Shown: positions 54,570 to 64,000 of the stretch, piece by piece
Numbering within the stretch: the first letter of the stretch is position 1
Layout: each line of letters opens with the position of its first letter
Source: Doryteuthis pealeii
Lineage: Eukaryota; Mollusca; Cephalopoda; Myopsida; Loliginidae
Direction: 5' to 3'
NCBI GenBank assembly: GCA_023376005.1
Contig: CM042145.1
Span: forward strand, 58,240,414 to 58,304,413
DNA: 64,000 nt
Notes under the pieces: generated by a model
Told to the model about the DNA's origin: nothing
What the model saw: only the letters and a program-made list of their open reading frames with translations
The model's database searches: none
Translations under genes and position numbers: made by a program

Positions 54570-54920
54570 ACCCATTCATCTAGGGCTCGATTACAATTCC
54601 CTGTTGGGTGTATCCATAGTCTGTTGAGAAAAGGAAACTATGCCGAAAGAGTCAGTGCCAGTGCTCTAGTCTACCTGTCAGCAGTCATGATGGAATACTT
54701 GTCCACTGACATTTTCGAGTTGGCTGGCAATGCTGCTGGTGACAACAAAAAACCAAGAATCACTCCCCGTCACTTACAATTGGCCATCCGTAATAACAAA
54801 GAGTTGTACAAATTATTATCTAGTGTCACCATTGCTCAGTACGGTGTCTTGCCCAATATCCAGGTTGTACTTTTGCCCAAAAGAGACTGCCACTGCAAAA
54901 AAGGTATCCCAGTCCCAGGA
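54570..54920 (+). pseudogene. Histone H2A.X-type retropseudogene
   Basis: Intronless H2A similarity without an [94 protein letters not shown]. The basic tail before KTHSS is missing. One extra base near 54883 shifts the frame; in the next frame the end reads [12 protein letters not shown] and stop. SQEF is the phosphorylatable C-terminal motif of H2A.X-type histones, so the parent was an H2A.X gene. Several changed core residues and the frameshift indicate a pseudogene. Direct repeats of about 38 bp flank it (54461-54499, 54954-54992). It lies in intron 3. Confidence 0.85.
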
Positions 54921-55054
54921 ATTTTAAATTTCTAAATTGTAAACACGCTTATCAAATCCTATTCATATATAAAAGTAATCTTTCTTTAGATTAAATATAA
55001 GTTTTATCTGTTGAAAAAATTTGAGTTTTTGTTTTATGTTTTTATTTTATTTAG

Positions 55055-55134
55055 TGTCTTTATACTTCAATTTCTGAAGCCAATTGAATGGGTACTTTAC
55101 CTTGGATCTTGTATTCTGGGACTCGGAGCTGCAA
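55055..55134 (+). CDS. MFSD11: MFSD11-like transporter, coding exon 4
   Basis: 80 bp between TTATTTAG and GTAAGA; enters in phase 2, leaves in phase 1. Reads VFILQFLKPIEWVLYLGSCI then LGLGAA. It covers the end of helix 3, the short loop and most of helix 4; the LGLGAA/IWT junction with exon 5 is a hallmark of UNC93-like proteins. Intron 3 (about 6.3 kb) holds the H2A.X retropseudogene, two Helitrons and a LINE fragment. Confidence 0.9.
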
Positions 55135-55184
55135 GTAAGAAATATTTTGACTTTTTTCTTTGATTCAATCATTTTTCACATAGG

Positions 55185-55715
55185 ACTAAAAATTTGTATA
55201 CACCCTGCTGGCAGGACTTAAAATATGCTGACTGTATCCCCTGCAGAGGTATAAGACTCCCCTCACTCCTCCCAAAAAGGTTGTCCTGCATCTGATGGTG
55301 ATGTTCCAGTTCAGGAGATCTGGGGAATCTGAAGTACCCATTCATGGCCATTACTCCCAAGTCCACTCTGACCCAGAGTGGCAGTACTTATTAGGGTCCA
55401 ATAGATCTGTTTGAAAATTATAATTACTTGACAGCATATAACTGTGTGCAAACAAAGGATTCTTATTGAGTAGCAATAATTACTTGGAACCATAAAATTA
55501 TTTGTATTAAATAAGAATACTTGAAACCATACAAATGTTTGTAAATTATTTTCATTAGATAGAAATACTTGATATCATAATAACTGTATACAAAAATCTC
55601 TTAAGAAACAATCAGGCAAATGTAAATATAAACATACGATCCTCTAATCTGTAGACATAAAATAACCATACACAGGTTGACGTGCCATTAAAATCAATGG
55701 GTCAATAAAAATTTG
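55185..55715 (+). repeat. Family A repeat with internal tail modules
   Basis: ACCCTGCTGGCAGGACTTAA, CATCTGATGGTGATGTTCC, GATCTGGGGAATCTGAAGTA, CATTACTCCCAAGTCCACTC, then several TACTTGAAACCATACAA modules and a GTTGACGTGCCATTAAAATC end. Confidence 0.75.
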
Positions 55716-55734
55716 TGTAATACATGTTATAGGG

Positions 55735-55940
55735 CCGGTTTAGCTCAGTCGGTAGAGGACCCACCTGGTTCCCCACCAACTCAGCACATCAGTAGCACAG
55801 ATTGGGTAATCCGATCTGTGCCGTAAAGTGGGGAGCTGACGGTAGGTGTGGCACTCCACCTCAGCAAAACATCTAGTGCTAGCAAAAAGGGGATAGACTC
55901 CCTCACTGTCCAGCTGATACCGACAATAGGCCACTCTGCC
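55735..55940 (+). repeat. tRNA-derived SINE (family S), copy 6
   Basis: GGTTTAGCTCAGTCGGTAGA (A box); the B box is deleted between GGACCCACCTGGTTCC and CCACCAACTCAGC. Body AAAGTGGGGAGCTGACGGTA and AAAGGGGATAGACTCCCTC. Confidence 0.8.
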
Positions 55941-55955
55941 ACTTTTACTTACTTA

Positions 55956-56416
55956 TGTAGCGATTGCCTTCCCTTGTTGGGATGGTGTTGAAAGGGTTAT
56001 TTTCCCTTGTCGCCAAAGTTTACCAGTAGAGAGCATACTACCTGGCTATTTAAACACAGCCCGAGAAGAACTCTCTCTTTCATCTAGCATCCACTAGACA
56101 AGTTGTGTCTTTGTCCATTAAGACTTAGGGAAGGGGCCTTGCCCCCCCCCCCCAACTATAGGCTTTTACCCATGTATGTACGTAGCCCTTTCTAGACCCT
56201 AAAAATGTGACTTTTCTATTCTTCAGTTAGTTGCCTCAAGATTAACTCTACAAGAACTCTTTCTTTCTTTAGAACATTTGTCCATTCTGTTTTGTATCTG
56301 TATTTTATGTTACATGTGATCAGACAATAAAGTCTGTATTGTTGTTATACATACCTCTTGTTTGATTTCTTTCTGTATGTTCACTTATTATGGAGACTTC
56401 AATGAAGCCACATAAC
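55956..56416 (+). repeat. Solo LTR-like repeat (family E)
   Basis: Starts TGTAGCGATTGCCTTCCCTT; TATA-like GGCTATTTAAACACAGCCC; GTGATCAGACAATAAAGTCT as poly(A) signal; ends near CACATAAC before GGATTATAAGAAGTGG. Second copy at 32655-33110. No partner LTR or gag/pol beside it. Confidence 0.65.
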
Positions 56417-56512
56417 GGATTATAAGAAGTGGTTTTGGCTACTGCAGTTATAACCACATTCAGTTTTTATACTTATATTAGAATCTGATCTTGGTATGTT
56501 ACTGTAAAAGTA

Positions 56513-56745
56513 AAGTCGTCGGGGCGGCCTAAAGTCGGTATCAGCCAATCAGCGAGGGAGCCTATCTCATTTTCACTTGCGCTAGACCAAGGAGATTATT
56601 TTAGCGTCTGAGGTGGAGTGCCACACCTACCATTAGCTCCTTTACCGCACAGATCCCTGTGCTACTCATATGCTGAGTTGGCGAGGACCGGTATCGAACT
56701 AGGAACCTTGTGGTTTCTAGTCGAACGCTCTACCGACTGCAGCAA
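56513..56745 (-). repeat. tRNA-derived SINE (family S), copy 7
   Basis: GGCCTAAAGTCGGTATCAGC at the tail; GGTATCGAACTAGGAACC and CGAACGCTCTACCGACTGC at the inverted tRNA-like head. Confidence 0.85.
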
Positions 56746-56937
56746 AAATAGCATGAGAGGTTTTGTTAGCACAATTCTAGTAAAATCATTTAACTTTGAG
56801 AATAAGGCAATTTCCAATCCAATCTTCAAATTTCATAACATGGAGGTTTTGTTTGCTCTCACACTTATCAGTATAGTTTTCTTTTCCTTTCTTCTTTCCA
56901 TTCGTTCCACCTGTTGAAGAATTTCCCATCCAACTTC

Positions 56938-57492
56938 CATTCACCTTGTCCACCCCCCTCCAATAGGACCACCTGTTGGCCATGGGTGGCTACTCATGGT
57001 GCTTGAGGATGGAACCCTGGTGGCTGAGCAGTCCATGGCATGCAACAATCCACTTTGGTCCTTACTTAGGCTAGAGGGGCAGTCGAAGAGGCCCTCTCCG
57101 ATCAATCGGTTTGTCACGTCAAGCCCTAGCACCTATATCCCAGCCCTGTTGCCCTTATGGCAAACCCCAATGCTTTTTATCATATATGTGCTAGAAGGTG
57201 GTGGCTGAGGATCTTAATGTCCTGGGTTTGACGTTAAACTCTATCTGATGGTGAGGTTCTAGTTTGAAGCTCTGGGGAGTGTGGAGTACCCCTTAATCCC
57301 CATTACTCCCAAGTCCACTCTGACTTGGAGTGGTAGGACCTGTTAGGGTCCCATCTATGGGTTAAATAGGAAAGAAAGAGTTTGAAAAAATGTTTGAAAA
57401 AAAAATTGAGTACCCACCAAGAATGAATAAAACAAAATGTCCTCAGCATAAAATAACCCAACAAGGGTTGACATGCCATGAAATCCAACCAA
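56938..57492 (+). repeat. Family A repeat, near full length
   Basis: CACCTGTTGGCCATGGGTGG, CACGTCAAGCCCTAGCACCT, TATCATATATGTGCTAGAAG, TAGGGTCCCATCTATGGGTT and AACAAGGGTTGACATGCC in order. Confidence 0.85.
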
Positions 57493-57756
57493 CCGACCAA
57501 CTTCTATTAACATTTACTATATTGCATTTGCAACTTAAGGATGGTTGTTATCATATATTGAAATAAGCACTTCTGCATTATGTCACATGTAGAACAACTT
57601 CTCACCCCACCTCCCTAAACATTTGGCTTCTTCTGTATCATTCAAACATGCCAATTGCTCACTGTTGTATTATATAGTAACAGATTGTAACTCTTATAAT
57701 TATGATGGATTTAAGATTTTGTCAATGCCTAAAATATTTCTTTTCTTCTTTTCTAG

Positions 57757-57853
57757 TAATTTGGACAGGACAAGGAACATTCCTCACTCAAAACTCAAAT
57801 TCTCAGACCATGGCAAGGAACAGTGGTATCTTCTGGGCTTTACTCCAATTCAG
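57757..57853 (+). CDS. MFSD11: MFSD11-like transporter, coding exon 5
   Basis: 97 bp between TTTCTAG and GTTAGA; enters in phase 1, leaves in phase 2. With the split codon it reads IIWTGQGTFLTQNSNSQTMA then RNSGIFWALLQF. The WTGQG-LT and RNSGIFWALLQ motifs (end of helix 4, loop, start of helix 5) are the most diagnostic MFSD11 signatures; UNC93A/B have different residues here. The small extension of the open frame past the splice site is not coding. Confidence 0.93.
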
Positions 57854-58376
57854 GTTAGATAATACATTTGCTAATAATCTTCATACAATCTTCTGCTATT
57901 TACACAGTAGCATTGCAACCAACAAAGCCTTCATTAGATGATGACTCTGGGTTCAGGCATGGTTTCTGGGTCGAAGCATCATTACCACTAACCCAGAGCG
58001 CCCCAGCAGTATCTCACGATACCACCAGACTTTGTCGGTTTGATGTCATAATATAGGACTGCCATATCCTCGCTGATGTGGTTAGAGCTTTCTCCTGAAT
58101 CTTTTTTAAGTATTTCCTCTTGTCTGGTGGAGAAAGTCCAAGTTTAGACAAAAATGCCGACATCCGGCTTCAATGGGAAATACATCTGTTATCCATCCGT
58201 TTCTGACGCATTGTACACGTAGTCTTCATATTTTTCTATAAAACCTGGTTTTCCCTTATTTATAACTTTGTGTGTGTGTATGTGTGTGTGTGTGAGAGAG
58301 AGTGAGAGAAAAATGCTGATGTTCATAGCAGTATGAACAATGTTACATTGTTTTCTATAGGAGTAAAATGATGTGA
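57854..58376. other. Intron 5 stretch, no gene
   Basis: (TG)n at about 58267-58296 and an unrecognised, less AT-rich part at 57930-58200. Confidence 0.4.
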
Positions 58377-58488
58377 AGAAATGTAGACAAACACGGGATG
58401 TTACAATGGATGGAAATTTATTATTTCAACACAACAACCAATAATAAATTTCCATCCAGTGTAATATCCTGTGTTTGTCTACATTTCT
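58377..58488. repeat. Long hairpin with 47-bp arms
   Basis: AGAAATGTAGACAAACACGG and TACAATGGATGGAAATTTAT (left) pair with ATAAATTTCCATCCAGTGTA and CTGTGTTTGTCTACATTTCT (right) around a loop of about 18 bases. Confidence 0.85.
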
Positions 58489-59164
58489 CCATAGTTTTTG
58501 TTGTGGGGTTTTAATGGGTCAAATAAGAACAAAACAATGGGTAACAAATGTAGGAAAATGTATTAACAAAAGAGTAGACAATTACAGTACAGAGAAGTGG
58601 GAATTACGTCCGACAATAGAGTTATGAGCTGACTCGCATTGGCTTACTCTACAAGCCATAATTGTCCCTGTTACTTATAGTAACCGTCGGCGCATTCCAT
58701 TAGTCTATAGGGTATATCACCTATAACAGTTTTCTATGTAGAAAATAATATTCTATACAATTATATTCATTTCTCTGTAGAAAATAGAATTTATTATCCT
58801 TATTATTTATGATTATAAATTCTGTCAACTTAGATCCTTCTCGTTTCATATCCATGTACCTCTATGAAGCTTGCATCCCATTCACCACTTCTTGAAAATC
58901 TTCACGTGTTCCAAAACTAACTCTTGGTCAACATTGGTTACTGCCCTTTCTACATATGCAACTAACTATTCTCCCATTTTCGAAAGTCATGCACCCTCAC
59001 CACACAACATTTTGCTACCTCAAGTCTTGATGAAGGTTTGTTAAAAACCGAAACATTATAACGTCGACTTCACCATCAATTGCTAGTTTTTACATATGTC
59101 AGATTTAATTCCCTATTTTACTCCCATTGTTTTCTGTATTTAATTTCTTTAGGGCTTTCAATAA
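58489..59164. other. No recognised feature
   Basis: Intronic, nothing supportable. Confidence 0.4.
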
Positions 59165-59650
59165 TAATCAAATGGGGAGTGTTGGTTAACCCTTCATTGC
59201 CCTTACCCCCTGGTTCACTGTGACCCAGAATGATAGTACTTTTAGGGTCCTAGTTATGAGTCAAATAGATTTTTGGAAAATTCTTAGTATTGGATAAGAA
59301 TACATGAAACCATATAACTGTGTGCAAACAAATGATTATTATTAAGTAGAAATAATTACTTGAAACCATAAAATTGTGTATAAATTAGTATCAGATAAGA
59401 ATATTTGAAACCACACAACTGTGTGTAAATTATTTGTTTCAGGAATACTTAATAACTGTCTACAAAAAAAAAACTCTTAAGAAACACTGTCCTCTTTGTT
59501 TGGCTTAAAATATGCTGACTATATCTACTGCAGGGATAAGATCCTCACCCCTCCAAAAAAAAGGGGGATGTGTCCTGGGTATGACACTAAACTACATCTA
59601 ATGTTGAGACTTCAGTTCTGGAAGTCTGAGAAGTATGGAGTATCTTTTAT
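59165..59650 (+). repeat. Family A repeat, rearranged
   Basis: The 3' block (TTGCCCTTACCCCCTGGTTC, AGGGTCCTAGTTATGAGTC, TACTTGAAACCATA modules) is followed, not preceded, by the AATATGCTGACTATATC 5'-type block at 59506, so two partial copies adjoin. Confidence 0.55.
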
Positions 59651-59879
59651 ACCCTTTGGCAGTCCGAGGTGTCTATCTGCACTTCTTTCTGGATTATCTT
59701 TTCTGCATTTGCTGAAACTTTTCCTCTTTCATAACTTTTTGTCTTTCACATCTTGCTGGGCGGCATGTCATCTGCAATTCTTAAACTGGACCCTCAAATC
59801 GTTGTGTCAGTCATACTGGCTCTGGGTAACCCTGCCAAGAGGTAAACAATTAATCATCAAAGAGAGCAACAAATAACAA

Positions 59880-60180
59880 CACAGAATAGGGTTCACATTC
59901 AAAAATGGACAGGGAGATGGTACAGAACTTCAGTCATTCTCCTTCAGTCATTCTTCCTATCTGCTACTATGTTCTATTGCCCGAGAGGGGGTAGCCCCCC
60001 CCCTTTCCGTCCAGTCAGGATCTCTGTTAAAAGTTGACTTCACTCTCCAAGTCCTGGCCTCTAACTGACTCATCCGGTCCCCAACAACTAAGTCCTTTCA
60101 AATTTTTCACCCCTTGCCAATTCTCGCTTGTAAATTTCATTCTCCGAGATTTTGTCAACCCCCACGTGATTTGCAAAGTC
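59880..60180. repeat. Family I repeat
   Basis: Related to 35620-36130 (CGAGAGGGGGTAGCCCCCC block and flanks). Confidence 0.4.
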
Positions 60181-61004
60181 TTTGTTCAAGGAGACCACCA
60201 TCATTGATTCCTATCATGTCACAATTCTTAATCTTTAGTTTCTTTCTTCGTCTCTATAGAATTTCTTTTTATTACTTTTATAAACTTTGTTTGACCAACA
60301 CAGGCCAGACCTTCTATTGTATACTTATACATACCTACACTTATTTATACATGTATACACATATATAAATGTGACAACTCTGACAAAAAAACCAAAAAAA
60401 ACCCCTCATCCCATACTCCACTCCTCCAAACTGACCCAGTAACCTACCGCTGTTCCTCACCGCTGCCACACATGAAACAAAAAATTCCCCCCTACTCCTC
60501 CGCATACCTAAACCAACGACCTCACATCACTCAAATCTCTTTTCCTCCTCTTCTCCTATAACAACATACTCACTCCCTCTGACCTACCTATGCACTCCCC
60601 TACATCTACACTACATCCTCCAAACTACCCTCACACCACCCCTCACCAAATCACATGTATGCACGTAACTTTGCTTTAATAAAATCATTTTGACTGAAGA
60701 TGTCAGCGTAATACGGATGAAATCATTTCAACCCTTGATTTGTTTTGAGTTGTTCATTTCTTGCTCACTTTTCCTTTTATCTACCTCACATATATAGATA
60801 TATATATATATATACACACATACGATCCACTATCTCCAATCTAGACACACACACACACATACACACACACACACACACACATATTTATACCTATTGTCTT
60901 ACTCTAATACTACTTATTTATATAACTAATATTTTCTCTATATATCTATAAACACACACACATACTTACTAATTGCATAGTGCACCAATGCGTTGTGTCA
61001 TAAT
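60181..61004. other. Intron 5 stretch with microsatellites
   Basis: C-rich degenerate sequence (60395-60660), TATATA runs near 60790 and (AC)n at about 60843-60882. No gene. Confidence 0.5.
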
Positions 61005-61250
61005 ATCCCTTCATTGCCATTACTCCCAGGTCCACTCTGACCTTGAGTAGTAGCAGTACTTATTAGGGTCTTATCTATGGGACAAATAGATCTGTTTGAA
61101 AATTAATTCAATTTAATAGGGCTGTGCCAAAAAAAAAAAAAATCTTAAAAAATGTTAATATGAATGTACAATTAATTCAATTTCCTAATCTCTTCAGCAT
61201 AAAATGACCCCAGACAGATTGGCATGCCATTAAAATCAACCACTGAATCA
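61005..61250 (+). repeat. Family A repeat, 3' half
   Basis: CATTACTCCCAGGTCCACTC, AAATAGATCTGTTTGAAAAT and TTGGCATGCCATTAAAATC. Confidence 0.7.
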
Positions 61251-62059
61251 ATCTTTGAAATAATTGCTTTCATCTGCATATCTTATGCGTAATGTGTTGA
61301 ACAAGATGGACATTTCATGTTGGATGAGTTTCTTTTCACTTTTTTCTAGTTTTCAGTCCAGTTTCTTAATATTGGGGTGGAGACTGTTGATTAGTCCAAC
61401 AAAATTTTAATTCCTAGTACTTTCAGCACCCCATAATTACTGGAAAATTCTAACTGAAAACACACACATACAGTACAAAGAAAGAAACAAGCAAAAACTC
61501 CAAATTCTTGAAGATCTATACGTTAAGCAAAATAAACCCACTTTGAATAAGATTAATTTTGAATATAGCAGTGACATCCTAAAATGTCTATAACTCATTT
61601 GCTGTCAATTCTCCACCTCCCAACCCCAACACCCTTTCATATAATTTTTGTGAGTTCTTTCTCCGATGTACTTCCACTGTTACTCGGATGTTTAACCACC
61701 CTGCATGTTTAAAAATAACCAGGAACCAAACTCAATTACATCCACCCCTGATGATGGCACTTTGGAGTGCTGAAATTACTAGGGATGAAAACTTTGGGGG
61801 TATAATCAACAGACATTAAGATAATTAAGAAGCTCGCCAGAAAAGATTGAAATGAAACTTGTCAGACATGAAATGTCTGTCTTGTTCAATACAATATGCA
61901 TATAAGAAAAAAATGCTGCCCAAGTATATATATATCTTATCTTAGTTTTTTTTTTAAATAACTATAATATTATCACAGATACACTCTGATCTTAAGCAGA
62001 TCCTTCTATGAATAATCATATTACTTTTTATTCTTAATTGTTAAAGGGAACTTATTAGA
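61251..62059. other. No recognised feature
   Basis: Intronic sequence without a supportable gene. Confidence 0.4.
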
Positions 62060-62495
62060 TATTAACAGACGTGCTGGAACGAGCAAACATGAATAGCATG
62101 TTCACCCTCATCTGCGAGAGACGCCTGTGCTGACTTGGTCATGTCAGGAGGATGGACAAAGGCCGCATCTCCAAAGACCTACTGTATGGCGAATTAGTAG
62201 AAGGCACCTGACCGGTAGGGAGAGCAGGCCTATGCTTTAAAGACATCAGCAAGAAGGACATGAAGACATGCCACATTGACACCAATACATGGGAGGCTGG
62301 TGCAGAAAACTGAATGGCCTGGTGCCTCCTTGTCAGACAGGGCGCGAAAAAGAGTGAAAAAGAGAGGAAACAAGCTGCTACAGCAAAGAGAGCCAGAAGG
62401 AAGGAGAGACAACAGCAACTCCAGCAAGCATCACTGTTTGTTTGCAGTGACTGCATCAGAGATTGCCATTCAAAAATTGGTGTGTTATGACACAC
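62060..62495 (+). repeat. LINE C-terminus with C2H2-type tail
   Basis: Reads VLERANMNSMFTLICERRL, LGHVRRMDKGRISKDLLYGE, TNTWEAGAEN, CLLVRQGAKKSEKERKQA, KRARRKERQQQLQQASLFV, CSDCIRDCHSKIG, interrupted by a few stops. The order matches the C-terminal end of a widespread invertebrate LINE Pol that ends in a C-x2-C...H zinc finger. 5'-truncated, dead. Confidence 0.8.
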
Positions 62496-62641
62496 GCGCA
62501 GATGCAGTTAAAAACAAAAACACTACACCATTGTCTTTAAAGATGCCAACAATTATTTTTTATTCTTAATTATTCAAGGGAACTAACTCTGGTTAGATAT
62601 CAAATAACAAGAACTTTTTTTGTTTTTTATTTTTATTACAG

Positions 62642-62821
62642 TTTGCTATGGGGAAATGTGTATTCTTACACAACGTTACGCGGGGATTTCAATATCACAG
62701 CTGACAAGCGAACTCACCTGTTTATTGGCCTGGGAGGGGCCTGTGCAGTGGGACTTCTCTGCATGTTCCTGTTACGCACAAAGGCTCCAGTTACAAGGGA
62801 TCCAGAACTGGTTGAAGATTT
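62642..62821 (+). CDS. MFSD11: MFSD11-like transporter, coding exon 6
   Basis: 180 bp between TTACAG and GTAAGT; enters and leaves in phase 2. Completes S, then LLWGNVYSYTTLRGDFNITA, DKRTHLFIGLGGACAVGLLC, MFLLRTKAPVTRDPELVEDL. Helix 5 ends with the GN-Y motif; FNIT is a potential glycosylation site in the loop; GLGGACAVGLLCMFLL is helix 6; the RTKAP...PELVEDL tail begins the long cytoplasmic loop between the two bundles. The donor is consensus, so further exons for helices 7-12 lie outside the window. Confidence 0.92.
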
Positions 62822-63219
62822 GTAAGTATCTTGAAATTTCTATTCTTTGTCATTCTCTGATGTTGTTGGACTGGAAATTGGTTTATTCTATTATTTATAG
62901 GCTGGCTATTATGATTCATGTGGCCATTTTTAGGCTGTAGGTGAGAGCAGTTTTACAGTGGAGATCCGTTGTAGCATAAAATTTGATCCGTGTTAAAGAA
63001 TCTTCTAATCCTTGTCTGTTCATCTGTGTTAAAGAATCATATAATCCTTGTCCGTTTGTCTGCACATCCTATGAGTAATTGACCAACATCCACCAATGCC
63101 TTTAAATAGTAAACTAACTATATATTCGAGTGTATTGATTGGCCAATTCAGTCCATGTCGATTCAGTCCATGTTGCCTGGAAGAGTTTATAAATTCAAGT
63201 TGTGATCTTCAGCACACCT
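62822..63219. other. Intron 6 start, no feature
   Basis: Includes a local direct repeat TGTTAAAGAATC (about 62992 and 63028). Nothing else. Confidence 0.4.
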
Positions 63220-63230
63220 TATATCAAAAA

Positions 63231-63509
63231 TGGTCTAATGGTCAGAGTTGTAGGAAATGGACTCGTCAACGCGAGTTCAATTCTTGGACGAAGCTGTTGG
63301 TATTTCACATGGCGCTAATACCCTTGGGAAAGGTATGAATTCTACTCTCCCTCCAGCTATGGATAAATAGCAGGGCAGACTGGACTCTTTAACCATGGCT
63401 AGGTAACCAGTCTAGGAGAAGGAAAACTCTGAATTCAAACCTGTTAAACTCCGCTTAAAAAATTGACCTTGTGTCGCATCCTGCTCGTGCGGAGGGGTTG
63501 GTAAATATA
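63231..63509 (+). repeat. tRNA-derived SINE (family B) with target duplication
   Basis: ATGGTCTAATGGTCAGAG (A box) and GCGAGTTCAATTCTTGG (B box); body as in 44969-45250. Flanked by TATATCAAAAA at 63220-63230 and 63510-63520. Confidence 0.9.
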
Positions 63510-63586
63510 TATATCAAAAAATAATCCAACATTTACTTAATCCAAAATCATCAGGGCTATGGAGTCAGTAAAACTATACTGACTCC

Positions 63587-63861
63587 TGTTAAGTATCTGG
63601 TCGGCATCCTTAGTTCCAGATGTAATAAGTAAGTAAGCAAGACAATAAAAATCCGGTGTTAGAGTATTCTTTGTAAGTCCTACGTCCAAGAGAATCCACG
63701 TGTCAATGACATGAGTTTAGAATGGGGTCTATTAATACAACAGAAGCAGCAGCAGCAGTGCCAGTGATTGGACAATAGAAATCTTTCTTGGGTCACGTTG
63801 TAGTTGACTATATTTAGGAGTGACCATTTGCCCCATGCCTTATATCTAAAATAGTTCAACA
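63587..63861 (-). repeat. Copia LTR of a second copy
   Basis: About 275 bp, TGTTAAGTATCTGG...TTCAACA, clearly related to the LTRs at 41165 and 44189 with many substitutions. In element sense its end still encodes MPTRYLT, matching MAARYST of the other copy in frame. Confidence 0.9.
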
Positions 63862-64000
63862 CGCCCCCTTTTTTGATATAAATGGGGCTATTCCATTCAA
63901 CAATATTAAATCTCTCCATTGAGGAAATTTACAATCGATTACAATCGACAAATCATTTCATTCAGAGAATGTTTACAATAAATTCATTAAGAAATTTGTA
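63862..64000 (-). mobile_element. Second copia element, 3' internal region, runs off the edge
   Basis: CGCCCCCTTTTTTGATATAA (polypurine tract in element sense) and following bases match 41446-41590 closely. The rest of the element lies beyond the window. Confidence 0.9.

Larger units (their letters stand above)
6544..62821 (+). other. MFSD11: Span of the MFSD11-like gene seen here (partial, 3' end outside)
   Basis: Six exons join to 710 coding bases, about 237 residues, with compatible phases at each of the five junctions (0, 2, 2, 1, 2). Intron lengths are about 41.3 kb, 0.5 kb, 6.3 kb, 2.6 kb and 4.8 kb. The encoded part covers the N-terminal membrane bundle of a 12-helix major facilitator protein: helix 1 in exon 1, helices 2-4 in exons 3-5, helices 5-6 in exon 6. 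The last exon ends with a clean GTAAGT donor, so the gene continues past the window. Two N-glycosylation sequons (NGT in exon 2, NIT in exon 6) lie in loops. Product is expected to be an integral membrane protein; its transported substrate is unknown. Confidence 0.8.

Noticed and set aside
54564..54935. Functional histone H2A gene
   Set aside because: No ATG in context, missing basic tail, altered core residues, a frameshift before the SQEF end and flanking direct repeats.

Overview
This is a eukaryotic genomic window: strongly AT-rich, with one spliced gene spread over more than 56 kb and almost everything else made of transposable elements and simple repeats. Several dispersed repeats have the layout of tRNA-derived SINEs resembling those described from octopus and squid, so a mollusc, probably a cephalopod, is the best guess. 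That assignment rests on recalled repeat style, not on a search.

The only gene I can support as functional is on the + strand: an UNC93-like/MFSD11-type major facilitator protein. Six coding exons are visible (6544-6723, 48059-48123, 48658-48765, 55055-55134, 57757-57853, 62642-62821). All intron boundaries are GT-AG, reading phases agree across every junction, and about 237 residues are encoded, roughly the N-terminal half. The gene continues beyond the right edge. Intron 1 is about 41.3 kb.

Layout. 1-6.5 kb: upstream DNA with a LINE scrap, a large fold-back element, a second inverted-repeat element and pieces of a dispersed repeat called family A here. 6.5-9.4 kb: exon 1, then nested inverted repeats. 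10-23 kb: Helitron-like elements, family C repeats, LINE pieces, minisatellites, a hAT-like MITE and fold-back elements. 23.7-26.7 kb: a satellite array of about 37 monomers of about 79 bp, with a five-monomer higher-order period in its right half. 27-41 kb: LINE pieces, tRNA-SINEs, LTR-like repeats and Helitrons. 41.2-44.5 kb: a complete-ended but internally deleted Ty1/copia element with identical-length LTRs, a 5-bp target duplication and a half-tRNA-iMet primer site. 45-64 kb: exons 2-6 separated by SINEs, Helitrons, fold-back MITEs, an H2A.X-type histone retropseudogene and, at the right edge, a second copia copy.

There is no operon-like or defence-like gene system. The most unusual signals are structural: the higher-order satellite; a copia family whose Gag appears to start inside the LTR and read through the primer-binding site; Helitrons whose A|T insertion can be read from an interrupted MITE; two SINEs stacked on one target site; and a four-copy repeat whose longest visible copy starts with the first 11 nt of U1 snRNA.
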